Notes under the pieces: generated by a model
Seen by the model: only the letters and a program-made list of their open reading frames with translations
Database searches by the model: none
What the model was told of the DNA's origin: nothing
Shown here: one piece after another, positions 48,601 through 60,536 of the stretch
Numbering within the stretch: the first letter of the stretch is position 1
How the letters are laid out: each line of letters begins with the position of its first letter
Translations under genes and position numbers: made by a program
Source: Hofstenia miamia
Taxonomy: Eukaryota > Xenacoelomorpha > Acoela
DNA: 64,000 nucleotides
Assembly (NCBI GenBank): GCA_004352715.1
Contig: SCFE01000009.1
Location: 1,408,395-1,472,394 of the forward strand
Direction: 5' to 3'

Positions 48601-50471
48601 GAAAAGTAGATTGTCAAACAATTTGACGTTGCGATGCAAAAATTCGTATCGCTTTCTAAGTGTACATGTACATGTTGTCATGCTTCTTTATATAATTCAA
48701 TTTTTACGCAGTTTCTTTCAGATGCGTATTTGGAGGAAACAAATATGGTAAGTCACCAATACAAAATATTTTTGTGTCGATCCGTATTCTGGTTGGACAC
48801 GTATCCCTACGATTAGTATTAAATTGTAGTGATGAAACCGATTAACTCTATATAACTTAACTGGGGCTATTTTCATTCGTTTGTAGTGTACGTGAAGTAG
48901 TTTGCTGGACTGTTTTAAAAATCTTTAAGAAATTATTTTCAATTTTCATTTTTTACAATTACAATTGGAGTTGTTTAATAATATCTTGGACGGGATGGGG
49001 TGTTTCCTCAGTAACCCCTTGAAAAATCTTGTTATATATCTAATTTGAAAGAAGATTTCGCCCTCATTCTTTTTACTTTTTCTAAAATGTATTTAGCAAA
49101 GCAAATCTCTGAAAATATGAATCATATATTTATTATTTTTCTAGTTATACACATATTTTTCTAAAAAATGCTAGTGTTTTTATTGCTATCTTCATTGATA
49201 ATTTCTTGCCTGGGCGTCAGGTCAGGAGGACATTGAAAAAATATTTTCTAAATGAGCTTAGTTTGTGATTGTTGTGGATTTGGGAACACTTTTTTCAAAT
49301 GCTTTGACATTGTTGTCAATTTGCTTATCAAGTTTTTTTGTTCTTAGTATTCAGTAATATTTAAGCTACATTCCTGCTAAGTTTCGCCGCTTGGTGATGA
49401 ATGGAATTGATTTTATGAAGGGGTTGCTTTTGGAGCACTCCCTCGGTTTTAAATTTGAAAAACGCCCGGCCTAGGTAGGTTAAGTGATATTTCATTACAT
49501 AATTCAAGTATTGTATGACTAATTCAGTGAGAAATTTTGACACCCAAGTAAACCATAGCTTCTGTGGATATATAAATGCAATGAGGATCATATTTTAATG
49601 CTCAGATTTACTACGCAATTTTTTAACAAATTGTCATTGAGTTTTGTTTTGTTTTTATAACAATGAATTTTAAAATGTGAGCAGTTAATTTCATCTGATT
49701 TAAGTGTTGTTGTATGAAGTGACTTTCTTTATAGTGAATATTCTGTAAATAATTTCTTGAATATGCTCAATTTTACTATGGAATTCTAAAAATTTGTATT
49801 TTAGGACGATTCAATCTTAGGTTCAACTGCATTCACTGAAGATGATTCTGAGCTAGATCCCGATTTCGATTTCTTAGCTCATTTGGAATCTTTGGAAGAA
49901 GTCGAGGATGAAGTTACTTGCAATAAAGCTACTGAGATTCCTCGAAAAGAACAAACCGAGCTAGTGCAAGAAACTAGAAGCTATCTTCAAATGAACAAAA
50001 GTATCCAACCGGACATTGTGTTACACAAGCGCTACGTTCCTGACTGGACCGCTATTCGGGAGATTCTTCGACAGCAGTTTCAAATGCACTTGCAACTCCT
50101 GTTACAAAGTTATTTTCTTGCTAAAGCTAATGCCACTCACGCTAACTTGGCGATTCTTTCAAAAAGTTTAATAGAAGAGACCTACTACCTTTTTACCGAA
50201 GAGTCCTCCTTTAAATTACCAGATCTTCAAATACAGAATTTAAGGGTATACATTTCAATCACTATTTTTCAGCTATGGTTATTTTATTTGATGTTAATGA
50301 TCAAGATTAAAGGACTCTCGCCAATGCTTCTTGATATGAATAGTTCCTCAATTATCTGAACATTATATATATAAAAGATTTATCTTTACGAATTTCAAAC
50401 ATTCTAATGTTTGCCTTCTTAAATTGTTCCTTAACTCTGTTTTTCTATCGTAAGGACTATAATTGACCAGT

Positions 50472-50512
<41 letters not shown>

Positions 50513-53500
50513 CTTTGAATTTTGAATTTCTGCCACCATTTTTAAATTTGAATTTTCTCGAAAACTGGAAATAGGAAGATTTCCAAACTGTACTTTTAAA
50601 CACAAAATGTTTCATTCATTGTAGATTTTTTAATGGTGTGACCACCGTTAGTAGCCTTGGTTGGCCAAAGAGGAAGAGGCGCAAGCTTCTAAACTGTTCG
50701 CCCTTCGGTTTTACTCTACTGATCACGCTCAAAACAGATCAGCGCTCTGTGTGCCATGGGGTCTCCAGAGGATTGTCAATTTTGAACCTGCTTTAGTTGT
50801 ACATTTCCAGTGATAAGGTGTGTACACGTATGGTGCTTTAATTCACTGTTCAGTCTATCTACTGGTACAGTAACCCCGACAGCCGATAGCAATAAACACG
50901 AATGTTGTTTGTTTTGTTTATAATAATCATTAAGTTTAAGTCATTTTAGTAAAACACTGGAATGATAGGCGAAATACAAGGCTTTTCTTTACTAACAATT
51001 ACCAAGTGCCAAGTCAAGTTCCTGTTTAGATTGATGCAATTTGAATAAAATTCTATATTAACAAAACGTCATTGTTTATCTTTATTTGTTGTGATTTTAA
51101 ACAAATTTCATTCTTTTAGTTTAGGCGGCGTATGATCTTCTAGAACATGATGTTACATCAAAAACGCGAACTTTACCCAAGATATCTAGACATCTAATGA
51201 TGCATTCAACTGTTTTCACATACCCAGAGCTTCTTCCCCATTGTGCTTTCCAAGATCTCACCAGTATTCCACCACGTAACATATTTTGCGATGCCGAGGA
51301 TTGTATTATTGCCCTGGCAGCTGCCGCATGTGAAGAATTATCAGACATAAACGGGCGAGAGATTATTCTCAGTAGACTTTGTGAGTTTGTTCACGACCAA
51401 TTACTGCCAAACAAAGTAATTCTTCTTACATTTTGCTTTTGCTATTTAAAATAAGTTGTTTCTCACCAGTCTGAAAAGAGTTTCACTGTGCAGACTGTAA
51501 GCACATTTTCATAATTTTACTAAAAATTTTATAATTTTTTAGCTATAGCATTTTAAAGAAAGCTAAGTTGCCATGAGGCTCATATGATAAAACTTCACCT
51601 TGATTTATTTTTTAAATCATTGTATCAATAGTTTTTCTTGAATTTCATTAATTAAATATTTTATTGCATAATTTTTAAATCCTTATTATAATGCCTAGTT
51701 CGCTTATTTATTTATTTTTAGACTGCCAAATCAATCTTCTACCGTTACAGATATTTATTATGCGTTAAATCACCACCAAACGCTCTTAAGTTTTATCGAC
51801 GCAAAGGATATCTTCCTGAAATGCCTCAGGCTGCCACATATATTCCATTGGGCAAGGAACGTGCTCCAATTGACATGCAACTAAAGGAATTGCCAGATTG
51901 GATGAAGATCTTAAAACGTAACATATTAAAGCCACCATCGGGGAATCTGTCGCCAGCAAAACCTCGTTCTACCAATTGTTCGCCAGCTAAAAGAGCAAGC
52001 GATAAAATTGTGCGACACGCGAAGCGCCGATTAATTGAAAATCAAAGTTATGTTCCTGTAGAAGACATTTCTATTGCCAATGAAATTTTAGCTCAATGTG
52101 AGGTTATAGCGTCCGGTGAAGTTCCTAAATTTGAAACTAGAATTGAAAATAATGTAGAAATTCAGGATTCAAAAACTAAAAACAATCCTGTCGTTGAAGA
52201 TGATCCTGATTGGGTACCAACTGAAGAGGATGAAGAACCTGATGTTTTGAAGACTGCTGCGATTCAAGGTTTTGCTGACTCTTCCAGACGTAATTCCTTA
52301 ACTAAGCCCCCTTTCAGTAGCAAAAAAGCGCAGCAAAGTGTTAGTAACTATATCTCCTCTTCGTTCTTATGGGTTGCGAATGAATCGCCTGATGTTGCCG
52401 CCAGGCATCGCTATCTGGTTGAAAATTACTTTAAGCGAGTTTGTGATCGATTTGGAGTTGACAAATATAACGAGTTTGTTCATGTTGTTAAGATGATTGA
52501 ATCTGTTGGCTTTTCAACACCTGATACAAGTGCTTATATTCACTCACTTTTGAACTCTGAACCTGATTTGTTGCGAGATTTCTGCTATATATGCACTCCC
52601 GATATTGCCTATACTCTTGGAATTCACGATGAGTATGTAAGTTATCTTAAAGCGAAGAGTTTTCTTCGGCGGGGGGAAGCTTGTATGAAAGGTCAGCCGC
52701 GTTTGTATGAAAGATTTATCTGTCAGTTAGCCGGTTCAGGATCGTTAAATGAAAAAACTATTTTTGAAAGAACGAGTCCACTACTAAATAACCAACTTTT
52801 GTTAGACGAGTTTACGTTATTCTTTAAATCAATGCCTGTCCCGGAATCATTTCTTTGTGACTTTGAAGAAATATTTATGGGAGTCGATGATGATGACGAT
52901 CCCCATGTAGATGAAGGTATTGCGTGGTTTGAAGAGATCGTTATGCCTGCAGAAACAGATAATGAAAAATTTAAGGCCTCATTTTGTTCTAAAGTTTCAC
53001 GCTCAAAAAGAAAATCTTTAGAAGAGCAGCGGCGGAAATTTGTTGCTGCTGAAATGCTAAAAAAGCGATCCATTTGGTTAAAGCAGCGTGCTTATATGAA
53101 AGGATTTAATCAAAGAGAAGCGCTTAAGAAAGATCTTTCCGAAAAAATCATGCGTAAGTCAAATATGGCTGCTTTAAAATCAATTAGATGTCAAAAGATC
53201 AATGCAGTTATTCAGCATGAATTTCCGAATTCTGCAAACAACAACGAACCTTTAGTTGAATGTCAGTCTACTTCTCCACAAGATCCTCCACATGATGATG
53301 TTGACCTTACCTCGCCTTTAAATACCAGCCTTAATTTCACAATTGATAAAGAAATAATTCCTTCAAGTAAGAACTCTGGTTGGAGTAGTTCAAGCAATTT
53401 TACAATGACTTCATCCAGTATTCCTCATGGCAATACTGTCTTATCTGTTTCATCCATATCATCAACTAAGCTTTTATATGATAGCAATGAATTAATGTCG

Positions 53501-55651
53501 GTGGATGAGGCACTGGAAGTACCACCATTATCATCATCCTCATCAAAACAGGGTGTCGGTACAAGCAGTAGTAGTTCATCTAGTGAAGGACCCATGTCAC
53601 CGGAAATTCCTTCTAATCCCGTACTAATTTTCCATTTCTATTTACCTAGAATTTATTTTATAATCAGTTACTAATTTCGATGCCAAAATTTTAATTATTA
53701 GTTTATGAAATGCCTTATTTTTTTCTAATTCTTGAGGCAGAACATTTCATAACTTTGTTACATTTTGTAATTCTTATTGTTGGTGTAATCGAATATTTTT
53801 GACATTCGAATGTAAGAGTGGAAACGAGTTTTAGCCCTGTTGTTGATTTTTAAATGCTATTTTTTCAGAATTTTGCGATTTGTCGTCAAAAACGTGAAAT
53901 TATGAACAGAAAGCTCATTTCCTTAGATTTCATTATTTTGGTTATGTATTAATATATAATATATATTTCGTTGAAATGTTAAGCGTAATTATGAGCTTTA
54001 GTGCCACAAATGCAACATAAAATGTTTGTAATTTCTATATAATTGTTCAAAACCAGATTATTATTTTCGCCTAAACATTACTAGCTGCAAGGCAGTTATG
54101 GGTATTCAGTAAAAGAACTGTATTCGATCCTACCCGACACACAATTTGAGCAACGAACCCTTGTCCGATCTGATCTGACCCGAAGAAAATTAAATACTCG
54201 ATGTAAAAATCTGTATGAAATGCAAACATATACGAACAGGATAACCATATAATACCACACAATTATTCGATGTAATAGCCCCTGAGCGTCCCCGACCAGA
54301 AGCAAATTCAAATTATTGTGACCTTCCTGATACCCGACGTCGCGTCGGGTACCCGATGCCCATCTAAATACATTTTTCAATTGTTCTAGTGCAGCCAATA
54401 TGCTGTATATATTTTAAGTGGAGACAGTTTCTCTATTCTTGGGTTTACACCAGTGTATTGCATCAATCATTATCATTTTGCAGATTTACATTATTGCAAT
54501 CATTGAGATATATAAATATAATTGCATTGTGTGTTTTTTGCATATATATGATGTTGTTTGATGAGGATTTTCATACTATAAATTATTCAACTTTATAGTA
54601 AACCTATTTGTTGTATATGCTATTGTATTGATTAATTTTGGCTGCCTGTTAAAATATAATGTCCAATATTTATTTCTAAAAATCCAGTCGAATTGTTAAA
54701 TTGATACTGGTTGTTTCTGTACAAATGAACAAAATCAAATGCACTTGAATAGCAGAGTGGTAAATATTTTGAGTAAGTTTTCTTCATAAACCTCCTTTCG
54801 GTTATCTTGTAGTTATTTCGTATTGACACCATTACTCAATGTCACTGACTGTGAATTTCTCGAAACGCAGTCCTGCTCTTTTCATTATTTATATTTTTTT
54901 AAATACACTAATTGAGTTGAGGATATTGATGTGTTTAGTATCTAGGCAGTAGGGTTCTACGGGACCAGGATTTTCTTGTTCCCAGTCCCATTTAGCTCCA
55001 TTGGATTCCGTCCCATCCCATCCCAGTCCCATAAAATTTTCTGGCCCCATAGTCCCAAGCATAACTTCTCATTCGACCAAAATTATCAAAAAAACGTAAG
55101 TAATATTCCGAAATCCTTCATTTTTTGTTTCAGTCGCATTGAGTTTTTTGGTCCCATTGCACTAGTCGGTCACACAGAGCTCATTTATTCTCCATTGATT
55201 TTTTAGTTAGTCCTCCACAACTATTTTTTCAAATACTGTTTTCTACCACTTTATCTTTGCATGTAAATATGCGGTTCATCGCATCACAATGCAACGCACT
55301 TCACTTGAATTTTATTTCGATTCGATTGCAATGTCATCTGGTCATTTAAAAATGTTGATAAATTTTAACATTTTCCATATTTATTAAATATAAGGTTTTA
55401 GAATTGTCATTTTTTATACTTTTATCAATTAGGAAAATTAGTACTTGCCGCAGCAGTCTAATCAACCAACCTGGTTGCGTGAAGATGACGCTTTAATTTT
55501 GGAACACATTCAAGGGGCAATTAGCAAGGAAGAGTTAATATCTCTTTTGCAGTCTAAGCACAATTTAGAAAGTATTCATTCTCGAATTCAGTTAGTCACC
55601 AATTTGGCGCTGCTTCAATCGAGTGAGTCTTCATCATCCTCGGACGATTGA
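40525..55651 (+). CDS. GON4L: GON-4-like transcriptional regulator
   Basis: Exons: 40525-40560, 42181-42630, 42914-43192, 48712-48747 (probable 36-nt micro-exon), 49805-50245, 51125-51415, 51722-53620, 55442-55651; all introns phase 0, 1213 aa. GON4L/YARP (fly mute, worm gon-4) is a nuclear cofactor linked in vertebrates to YY1, SIN3A and HDAC1, and to the histone locus body in flies. Visible features: TRSRAKK near residue 79; a long acidic region (about 95-220) followed by DDADWQQWLAQLFQ; DPDFDFLAHLESLEEVEDEV and RQQFQMHLQLLLQSYFLAKA (the family's QQ-x-x-HVQLL block); FYRRKGYLPEMP; two PAH-like segments (about 724-811 and 821-889); a basic stretch near 905-965; a Ser-rich linker; and a C-terminal SANT/Myb domain (PTWLREDDALILEHIQG, about 1155-1205). 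It is shorter than the human protein (over 2000 aa). The last donor (CCC|gtacta) is weak; the micro-exon needs transcript support. Confidence 0.92.
43526..45637 (+). mobile_element. hAT transposon with TIRs and 8-bp target duplication
   Basis: The left end CAGGGTGACCACTTGG (43526) matches the right end read backwards, CATGGTGACCACTTTT (to 45637). Flanks are ATTGAGAT (43518-43525) and TTTGAGAT (45638-45645), a 7/8 match as expected for an 8-bp hAT target duplication. Inside the left end, GGTCACTA-type motifs are repeated from 43545 to 43612, as in hAT subterminal repeats. It lies in GON4L intron 3, same orientation, and is followed by (TA)n. Length 2112 bp. Confidence 0.88.
43946..45590 (+). 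pseudogene. hAT transposase pseudogene
   Basis: Fragments in order: a worn BED-type DNA-binding segment (YSWVLPVAEDDTKVRCKMDG then KLKHHTKKK); HAIGPYVFSNLKTSLMNKVF with HVDEA, the first catalytic region; a damaged NCNVMRGKTSGFVGKIKEYC (44710-44780); DVGGCVCHIDNLIQRSGAYS (the CxxH motif); and FAEKISNFIENKPRVHSLMK. Further pieces run to about 45590 with no clear C-terminal dimerisation domain. At least four stops or frameshifts. The block order identifies the hAT superfamily; the copy cannot encode an active enzyme. Confidence 0.85.
46700..47232 (+). repeat. LINE RT fragment in 2.2 tandem copies, about 236-bp period
   Basis: The segment ACTAACATGTTCTATCACAT...GGATTTGAATAAGGCTTTTAATTCAATGAA starts at 46701, recurs at 46938 and again, truncated, at 47173. 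Each unit translates to KLLDLSKDFNSMNFKILKKK (the LDLSKAFD reverse-transcriptase box) through WVQIDN to VPQGTVL. The middle copy is open for 75 codons. LINEs do not normally carry this box in tandem, so the array arose after insertion. In GON4L intron 3. Confidence 0.8.
48190..48290. other. Local GC-rich patch in GON4L intron 3
   Basis: About 100 bp (CCGCCCAAGCCCATTGTGAC ... GCGCAACAGCAAGCCGCGCT ... GGTGACC) far less AT-rich than everything around it. No tRNA boxes, splice-framed exon or known repeat end was recognised. Confidence 0.4.
50640..50905. other. GC-richer unclassified segment in GON4L intron 5
   Basis: Begins TGTGACCACCGTTAGTAGCC and contains GTGCCATGGGGTCTCCAGAG. It stands out from the AT-rich intron. 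Not open on either strand over any useful length; probably an unclassified interspersed repeat. Confidence 0.35.
54105..54365. repeat. CCCGAC-motif repeat with perfect hairpin
   Basis: Several TACCCGAC/GACCCGA-type motifs (54128, 54176, 54332, 54347), ending in ACCCGACGTCGCGTCGGGT, a palindrome with 8-bp arms and a 3-nt loop near 54334-54352. Looks like the end of a non-autonomous DNA transposon in GON4L intron 7. Confidence 0.45.
54949..55210. repeat. hAT-type terminal sequence with GTCCCAT array
   Basis: TAGGGTTCTACGGGACCAGG at 54950 resembles a hAT end (CAGGGTTCTACGGGACC). It is followed by repeated GTCCCAT/TCCCATCCCA motifs to about 55060 and again near 55150. A decayed hAT end or derived MITE in GON4L intron 7; the partner end was not found. 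Confidence 0.45.
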
Positions 55652-57165
55652 TTTAATATTTGTATCATTTGTTATAGATTTGTAGAATAATTTTAATTTT
55701 GTTTTAAAAATGAATGCACAAAAATGATTCGCTTGTTGAAATTTTAGTGTAATTGCTTATTCATGTTGTCTTTAATAGTTTTTGTATTCGCTATTCTTAT
55801 CTACGGCAAAATTCTTGTTGAAATATCGGCCAAAGTTCAACAAACACATCTTGCCATATCAAAAATTTCCTTTTCTAATTATACTTTAAACGAGTCGATA
55901 AATAGTTAACTTCCAGTCTAGTTAAGTCCACGGTTTTTGAGTGCTCGCAATTTTGAGAACTTGAATGCGAATAAAGTCGCAAGCCTTTATAGAAAAAACT
56001 CAGAAGAGAAATCATTAAAATTCTGACTATACTCGAAAATCTGGGTTACGTATACGACTAACTGGCGGGTCATTAAGGGTAGGCGCAAATCACTAATATT
56101 AGATAAAAATATTAATTGCTTGGAAAAAAATTTGTTAAGCATTACCAAAAGATTCATTAAGTAATCATAGCTTTATATATTTTCAAAAACCCTGCAAATT
56201 CAATTTTATGCCTAAAAATTATTACTTAAAATTTTAACCTCCTCTAGTGCATTCAAAATGTGATAACGTAAAATTTTGATATATATTATAATGGGAAATT
56301 CTTAGTTGGCTATTTTCACAAATTAATCTTTTACTAAATTAAAGATAGATTAGTAATTCGAAAATAAATTCCTAAAACAATGCACATAAAAATAATGTAC
56401 ATTACAAAGTCTGCAAACTACAATACAGTAAAAATATATATTATAAATGTGAGTGCTTGTGTATGTATGTGCTAAATGTGAATTTGGAATGCTCGAAAAA
56501 TGTTACTATGCTCTAGAATTAGCTGTTTTTGATAAAAATCTCAATGTCTTCAAAGTTTTTTTATGGTTAGGTTCTGATCGCTATTCATATTCTAATTTAT
56601 TCTAGAGATCGTTTGCTCAATGATGGAATGTGTTGAACGATTTTTCATGATATAAATTTGTGAGAACGACTGTTTTCTTTTAAATAATAATTAAGAAATA
56701 TTAGTGATGAAAATTTTGCTCTGCATCTAAATAAAATGCTGAGAGTTTGTACTTGAATTTAGTAAAAGGGAACCAAAATATTTATTTATTTCAATAGTCT
56801 GATAAATTATCATGTTTTGAAAAATTTAAAATGTTTAAAGCCAAGTTGAAAGATGACGTCGCTTAGACGTAGATTGTAATAACAAAAGTGAACAATAGTT
56901 TAAATGGGATAGGCAACAAGTATTAACTGTTTGATATTCAGATGAGAAATTCCTTAAATGACGAAGATATCTTACTCCAGTAACCATTTTCCTAATTTTA
57001 AATTAATCGAAATTTGGGTCCTTTTTCAACACTTAAATATTTAAGGCAATTAGTTTGATTATTTTGGTTTTGATTTTAAGCTCAATGTTTTGTTAGATTT
57101 TTAACACAATTAGGTGAAAAAATGAACTCCGTTTTATCAACATTTATTTTTGTTCATTTAAGTTG
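55652..57165. other. Region downstream of GON4L
   Basis: Includes the GON4L 3'UTR (no canonical AATAAA close to the stop; AATAAT near 55688). Otherwise AT-rich without recognisable features. Confidence 0.4.
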
Positions 57166-57169
57166 AAAT

Positions 57170-57405
57170 TTTTCCCCAGGTTGCAGATTTGTTGATGTTA
57201 GTAAACATGTATCTTCGGGGTATTGGTAAATTTCAGAATTATTAACTTCTTAAAATATTGACAAAAAAGCAAATGAAATCGGTCCTAGAACTGTTTCCTG
57301 TGGTACCTCTTTTAGGTTTACATATTCTGATTTTTTCCATTCAAAGCTACACGCTGTTTTAAGTCTCATGAGAATTTCATGACTAAAAATGAATGAATGT
57401 TATCA
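57170..57405 (-). pseudogene. LINE reverse-transcriptase remnant
   Basis: The minus strand reads SFEWKKSEYVNLKEVPQETV then LGPISFAFL, a PQGTVLGPxxF box, followed by a worn YADD-like stretch (EDTCLL). Separate from the next LINE copy. Confidence 0.5.
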
Positions 57406-57479
57406 AAACCGTAATGTAGCAATTTTCGCTTTAGTATTTCAAAATTCCTGCTATTAAATGCGTTTTAATAATGGTAATA

Positions 57480-58670
57480 ATAATAATTAAGCTTAGAATA
57501 CAGTAAACTACACTACAAACTACAAAACTAAAAAATAATAACATGAGAAATATCGATCTGGGAATATGGTCTTTGATGAGAATAATTTCGGTGAATTGTT
57601 TTTTCTTAATTTTAATGTAGCGGATTCAATTCTTTTGCTAATGAATTGTTTTAGTGAATGTTTTTGAGAGTATTCAATGTGTTGATGTAATGCTTTATCT
57701 TTTGCTTTATTGATGTTAAAAATATTTAATTTTTTAGTAATAAGTTTATATTTAAACGCTTTCTTGTATATGTTGTTGAGCATAGATAAAGATGTTTCTG
57801 ATTCACCTGCATATACTTGTATGCCGTAAATTATAATAGAATTAACTAGGGAATTAAATAAAATTTCAGTTTCATCTTGATTTAAAAATCTTTTTACTTT
57901 TAATATTATATAGAAATTTCTCATTGATCATTTATAAACTTGAGCAATGTTTTTTAAATGAAAGCTTATTTATGGTAAATCCAAGATATTTCATTGTTGT
58001 TACTGAGGAATAGCAATCAATTTTAGATATATTATCAACAAATTTTCTCTTCAATGACATAATCATTTCCAGTGACTTTCTATAATTAATTTCAAATTTG
58101 TTTTCTTCATAACAAGATTTGATCTAATCATTAATTAAATATGTTAAGTCTAAATTTTCAAGAGTTGGAAGACAAATCAGTGTATCATCAGCATACCATT
58201 TGTAATATTTAAAGAGTCACAATTTAAAAAATCAATACACGGAGCCTTGAGGAACACCCTTGTTGATCTTTTCCATATCCGAAAGTCTGTTATTATATTT
58301 AACCATTTGTTGTCTATTCCCAATAAAACTATCAAGCCAATTAATGATGTACGGATTTAAATGTGTTATATTGTTAAATTTTTCAAATAAAATGTAGTAG
58401 TTTAGATTGTCAAAGGCTTTCTTGGTATCAAGGCTGATTAATCTTACATAATCATAATGTTCATTTTTGTATGACAGAATTCTATTTTGCAATTCAATAA
58501 CAGCATTTGTTGTTGTTCCATTTGTTCGGAATCCATGCTGATTTATATTTAAATGATTATTGTATATATCTTTGATGTGAAAATTAAATAAAAGTTTTCA
58601 AAAGTTCTTGGCAATTTTGAAGTGATGCTAATTGGTCTTAAATTATGTAGTTTTGCGTTGCTTAAATCAA
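57480..58670 (-). mobile_element. LINE ORF2 fragment (RT and C-terminus)
   Basis: From high to low coordinates: NLRPISITSKLPRTFE (58650-58600), NQHGFRTNGTTTNAV (58550-58505), RLISLDTKKAFDNLNYYILF, INKGVPQGSV (58232-58265), KWYADDTLICLPTLEN (58203-58150), then a C-terminal part with FNSLVNSIIIYGIQVYAGES ending near 57520. Two long open stretches (58232-58492 and 57520-57924) with few breaks suggest a relatively recent copy. It is missing the 5' endonuclease. Confidence 0.85.
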
Positions 58671-58790
58671 TTAGAGCTAGACTTATTTTTAGTTTATTTT
58701 ATTTTATTTTTTCGGTAATGGATAATATAACATCACATGTGCTGTAGCCAGGGCGAAATCCAAATTGATTTTTTCATAATAAGAGAAAAT
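58671..58790 (-). pseudogene. Fragment of a different LINE fused to the previous one
   Basis: The minus strand gives NQFGFRPGYSTCDVILSITE and then KISLALIDLS, the FGFRPGxST and LIDLSKAFD boxes, directly followed by the NAKLHNLRPIS of the neighbouring LINE. In an intact element the NLRPI box lies upstream of FGFRPG, so this is a junction of two elements. Confidence 0.6.
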
Positions 58791-59220
58791 AAGATATTCT
58801 TTATTCAGATAAATATTAACAACTAGAAACTGGTAACTTATCTGAATAGTGTAATCAAATATACAAACATACAAATTCATAAAATAGAATAAAACAATAT
58901 ACACAATAAATCTACCAGGTTAAGGATACTGTAAGGATTTCAAGAACGAAATATTGGATTATCATTATTGCAGAATTTGTATCCCAACAATGCTTTGCCC
59001 GAGATATACTTTCGCTTAAGGAAAATTTTAATATGCTTCTTTAAAACTTGCCGTTTTTCAATGTTATTTGTCTCTTTAGGTAGTTTATGTATCATCGGCA
59101 TATTGAATTAAATTACAATCAGTTATTGTATGCATTTCGTTTACATATATACTGAAAAGAAAGGGACCTAAGATTGTCCCCTGATGGACGCCATTGCTAA
59201 CAGGTAGCTTATTTAATCCT
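58781..59220 (-). mobile_element. LINE 3' end with RT box
   Basis: Starts at low coordinate with AAGATATTCTTTATTCAGAT, identical to the end at 60550 and probably the 3' tail of the family. At 59200-59090 the minus strand reads SNGVHQGTILGPFLFSIYVN and LIQYADDT. Between them the sequence is deleted and worn. Confidence 0.6.
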
Positions 59221-60331
59221 GATAAACTCTTTATTCATTCATGCTTAAATGACAAAGATATGTTTAGATATGAAATTTATAAAAACTATGAAACGAAATT
59301 AGTAATCAAAAGCAATAGTGTTCCCAGACATGCATTTTAAGAAGCACCTAATATGTTTTGGTGGTTAAGAGGTTATGCTTAACGACTTCTTGAAGACGTT
59401 AATATTTTTTGATAATTTAATTTCTGCATTTTATTTATTCAATTTCCTTGCTGTTTTTAGTACAAAGGAATCTTGTTTCTATTTTGAGCTGCTTTATACT
59501 GCTACAATGCATTACTGATTTCGAGAACTATATTTTACGATATGGTCCTTATATTTTAGTAAACCTTTTAGTTTATTTGCGCGTTGGTACATTGTAATTA
59601 AACACATAAATTTGATGATATGTATAGGAGTTAGTAACCTCTATATTGATAAACATCTAGTTATTTTAATAAACACACTAGACTAAAAGAGATATATTAC
59701 GATCAAATTGATCATTGTTAATTTACAAAAAATTTCCTCTAAATATGCATATCAATTATAAGATGATATTGTTATGCAATTAAACGTTGACTAGCGGTAA
59801 TTTATGCTGATATATGGAATCATCTTTGGTATTAAGACTTCGTTGCATTGATCTTATGAATATACGTTCAATTACTTTTAAATTTTTAGGGATGGTCGAT
59901 CTTAAAATTTTGATGTGATAATTTTTGTACATTTTTGTAGGTGTTGTGATGTTGTTGACTTAGTTGTTCACCGATGTTAAATAGCGTCCATATAGCCCTG
60001 TTATATATATATATATATGCAGACGCCAATTATTCTTTCATTTTTGAATATATTTAAAGAATTCAAAATTGTACACGCATAGAAAAATGGACTAATAATA
60101 AAAAATTTATAAGAAATAACAAAAATAATTTTCATAGCGCCTCTGAATATAATTTTTTTCACTATTATGGGGACCATGAATACATAAACTATAACAGCGT
60201 CTTTAAATATTTTTCTGGAAGAAAAGCATGCGTCGTTGAATACAAAAGTATTATTTACCAGCATTTTAACAAATATAGATAACATGTCATAAAAGATATG
60301 AGTAACAAGTTAATGCAAATAGTGCATAATT
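59221..60331. other. AT-rich stretch without gene
   Basis: Only a short (TA)n tract at 60003-60018 and unassigned AT-rich DNA. Confidence 0.4.
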
Positions 60332-60429
60332 GATATTCCAGGTTGCTGATAGCACTATGCGACAAGATGTATTAACTCGTTTTACTAATCTGGATATATA
60401 ACACATCATAACTCAAGAAAGGAATAGCA
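60332..60429 (-). repeat. 98-bp perfect copy of 63334-63431
   Basis: Identical over 98 bases to a piece of the LINE C-terminal region at 63334-63431 (minus-strand reading RLVKRVNTSCRIVLSATWNI). It ends immediately before a single N at 60430. Confidence 0.9.
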
Positions 60430-60536
60430 NGCTATCAACTTTATATTCATTTTGGAAAAGTTTTATTGACATTCTTAAGCAGTAAAAATAACAATTTTTC
60501 GGATTCCTTTATAGTAAAGTTTGAACTACAAAATGT

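Noticed and set aside
52723-53073. 116-codon minus-strand ORF
   Set aside because: Antisense shadow of GON4L exon 7.
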